From assembly GCA_947475645.1 (NCBI GenBank), contig CANJNU010000049.1, forward strand, positions 1 through 6,826: a stretch of 6,826 nucleotides of DNA, in the 5' to 3' direction. The notes beneath the pieces were generated by a model. The model ran no database searches. It was given only the letters and a program-made list of their open reading frames with translations, and was not told the origin of the DNA. This document shows positions 6,101-6,826 of this stretch, piece by piece. Source of the stretch: Bacteriovoracaceae bacterium (GTDB lineage: Bacteria; Bdellovibrionota; UBA1018). Made by a program: the position numbers and the translations under genes. Position 1 is the first letter of the stretch. Every line of letters begins with the position of its first letter.

Positions 6101-6105
6101 CTTCA

Positions 6106-6826
6106 ATGAGCAGGATCGGATCGTCTCGTTTTGATTTGGAAGAGGCCCTTACTCGGGTGTCTCATCTTCTTCCCCATCAGGGCCCAATTAAAGACTTTAT
6201 TCATCACAATACTCTTCACTCCTATCAGGGGCGGCCGTTTCACGAAGGGGTTCGTGTTGCAGCAAGAATGACGGGGGCTCGTCCTTACCTTTCTCTTTCC
6301 GAATTCAGAAAACTCTACCGGAAGGGCGATATTTCCGAATCCTGTCTAAACAAAGCGATCAAGATGCATTCGAGTTCATTTCCCTCTGAAGCAACGCTTC
6401 GTCGCGATCTGTTCGAATCGACTCAGTCCAAAGACCGCGAACACAGAGGCGTGGCATATTCGGGGCTAAGATCGAGGTGGTTAAGTCGATATCGAATCGA
6501 TATGAATGCTTGCGTGCAGCCTGTTCTATTTCGGTTGGCGGCTGGGTATTTAGATCAGGGCATTGCTAATTTGAGAATGCCAGAGACTGAGTTGCCGCTT
6601 TTTGAGAGTGTCCGCGCATTAATTGATCATTCCTGGATTCGGTATCCAATTTTTGGACATCCGATTGGAAAAAAATGGCTCACTCAGAATCCTACAGAGG
6701 TGATTCCTTCCATTTTACGTGAATTCGTGACCTCTGAGAAACATTTCGAGCGATATCTGACTGAGCTTTGCTTGTCTCAGCCGGGCTGGGCGGGAATGAT
6801 ACGAGTGCTCGAAGATCACCCTGAGG
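6106..6826 (+). CDS. dabA: DabA-type inorganic carbon transporter subunit (DUF2309/UPF0753), 3'-truncated by the window
   Basis: The first 240 residues are visible and the frame is open at the right edge. The N-terminus carries the family hallmark LPHQGPIKDFIHHNTLHSYQ (residues 22-41), followed by PFHEGVRVAARMTGARPYL. Further family-like segments are the Leu/Ala-rich LFRLAAGYLDQGIA (141-154) and LSQPGWAGMI (223-232). DabA is a large (about 800-1100 residue) peripheral cytoplasmic protein with a beta-carbonic-anhydrase-like zinc site. With the membrane protein DabB (related to NuoL/MrpA subunits) it takes up inorganic carbon as bicarbonate, driven by a cation gradient. The zinc ligands (two Cys, Asp and His in the characterised Halothiobacillus protein) lie in the part not shown, so activity cannot be judged. 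DabB is not upstream here; if present it should follow dabA. A strong Shine-Dalgarno and a candidate promoter suggest dabA heads its own transcription unit. Confidence 0.92.
   Translation, partial: MSRIGSSRFDLEEALTRVSHLLPHQGPIKDFIHHNTLHSYQGRPFHEGVRVAARMTGARPYLSLSEFRKLYRKGDISESCLNKAIKMHSSSFPSEATLRRDLFESTQSKDREHRGVAYSGLRSRWLSRYRIDMNACVQPVLFRLAAGYLDQGIANLRMPETELPLFESVRALIDHSWIRYPIFGHPIGKKWLTQNPTEVIPSILREFVTSEKHFERYLTELCLSQPGWAGMIRVLEDHPE

Noticed and set aside
1..6826. CRISPR array, tRNA, transposase or insertion-sequence ends, toxin-antitoxin pair
   Set aside because: No regularly spaced repeats, cloverleaf-like segments, transposase motifs or terminal inverted repeats with target duplications were seen on either strand.

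Overview
The window is a densely packed piece of chromosome from a Gram-negative bacterium. That follows from an N-terminal signal peptide joined to a probable outer-membrane beta-barrel, a secreted hydrolase with many cysteines, and a hybrid-kinase-style receiver. GC content looks close to 50%. The gene mix (phosphorelay proteins, an HPF/cold-shock fusion, a DabA homologue, poorly known envelope proteins) would fit a Bdellovibrionota/Oligoflexia or other deltaproteobacterium-like lineage, but this is an inference from overall flavour. No rRNA, tRNA, mobile element or CRISPR array is visible, and no gene-free stretch exceeds about 140 bases.

Left part (1-1453): the 3' end of a gene ending in a receiver domain, probably a hybrid histidine kinase, points at a convergent gene for an HPt-receiver protein. 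Together they carry the pieces of a multistep phosphorelay. Divergent from the HPt-receiver gene is a small thioredoxin-like [2Fe-2S] ferredoxin with all four ligand cysteines. The longest reading of the HPt-receiver gene would start 5 bases from the ferredoxin start. A GTG at 1022 with a strong Shine-Dalgarno sequence is the better start and leaves about 137 bp for two promoters.

Middle part (1590-3299): a secreted serine hydrolase (lipase/esterase type) with ten mature cysteines is followed by a textbook intrinsic terminator. Next comes a ribosome-associated protein made of an HPF/RaiA-like domain fused to a cold-shock domain. Its stop codon overlaps that of the next, convergent gene, and both stops lie in the loop of a small hairpin.

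Right part (3296-6826): two minus-strand genes, 17 bp apart, probably form an operon. The first encodes a secreted two-part protein (periplasmic domain, proline-rich linker, probable beta-barrel) and the second a 394-residue cytoplasmic protein that I do not recognise. Divergent from them, the start of a DabA (DUF2309/UPF0753) inorganic-carbon transporter subunit runs off the right edge. The unrecognised two-gene operon is the most plausible place for undescribed biology; the rest are recognisable families.
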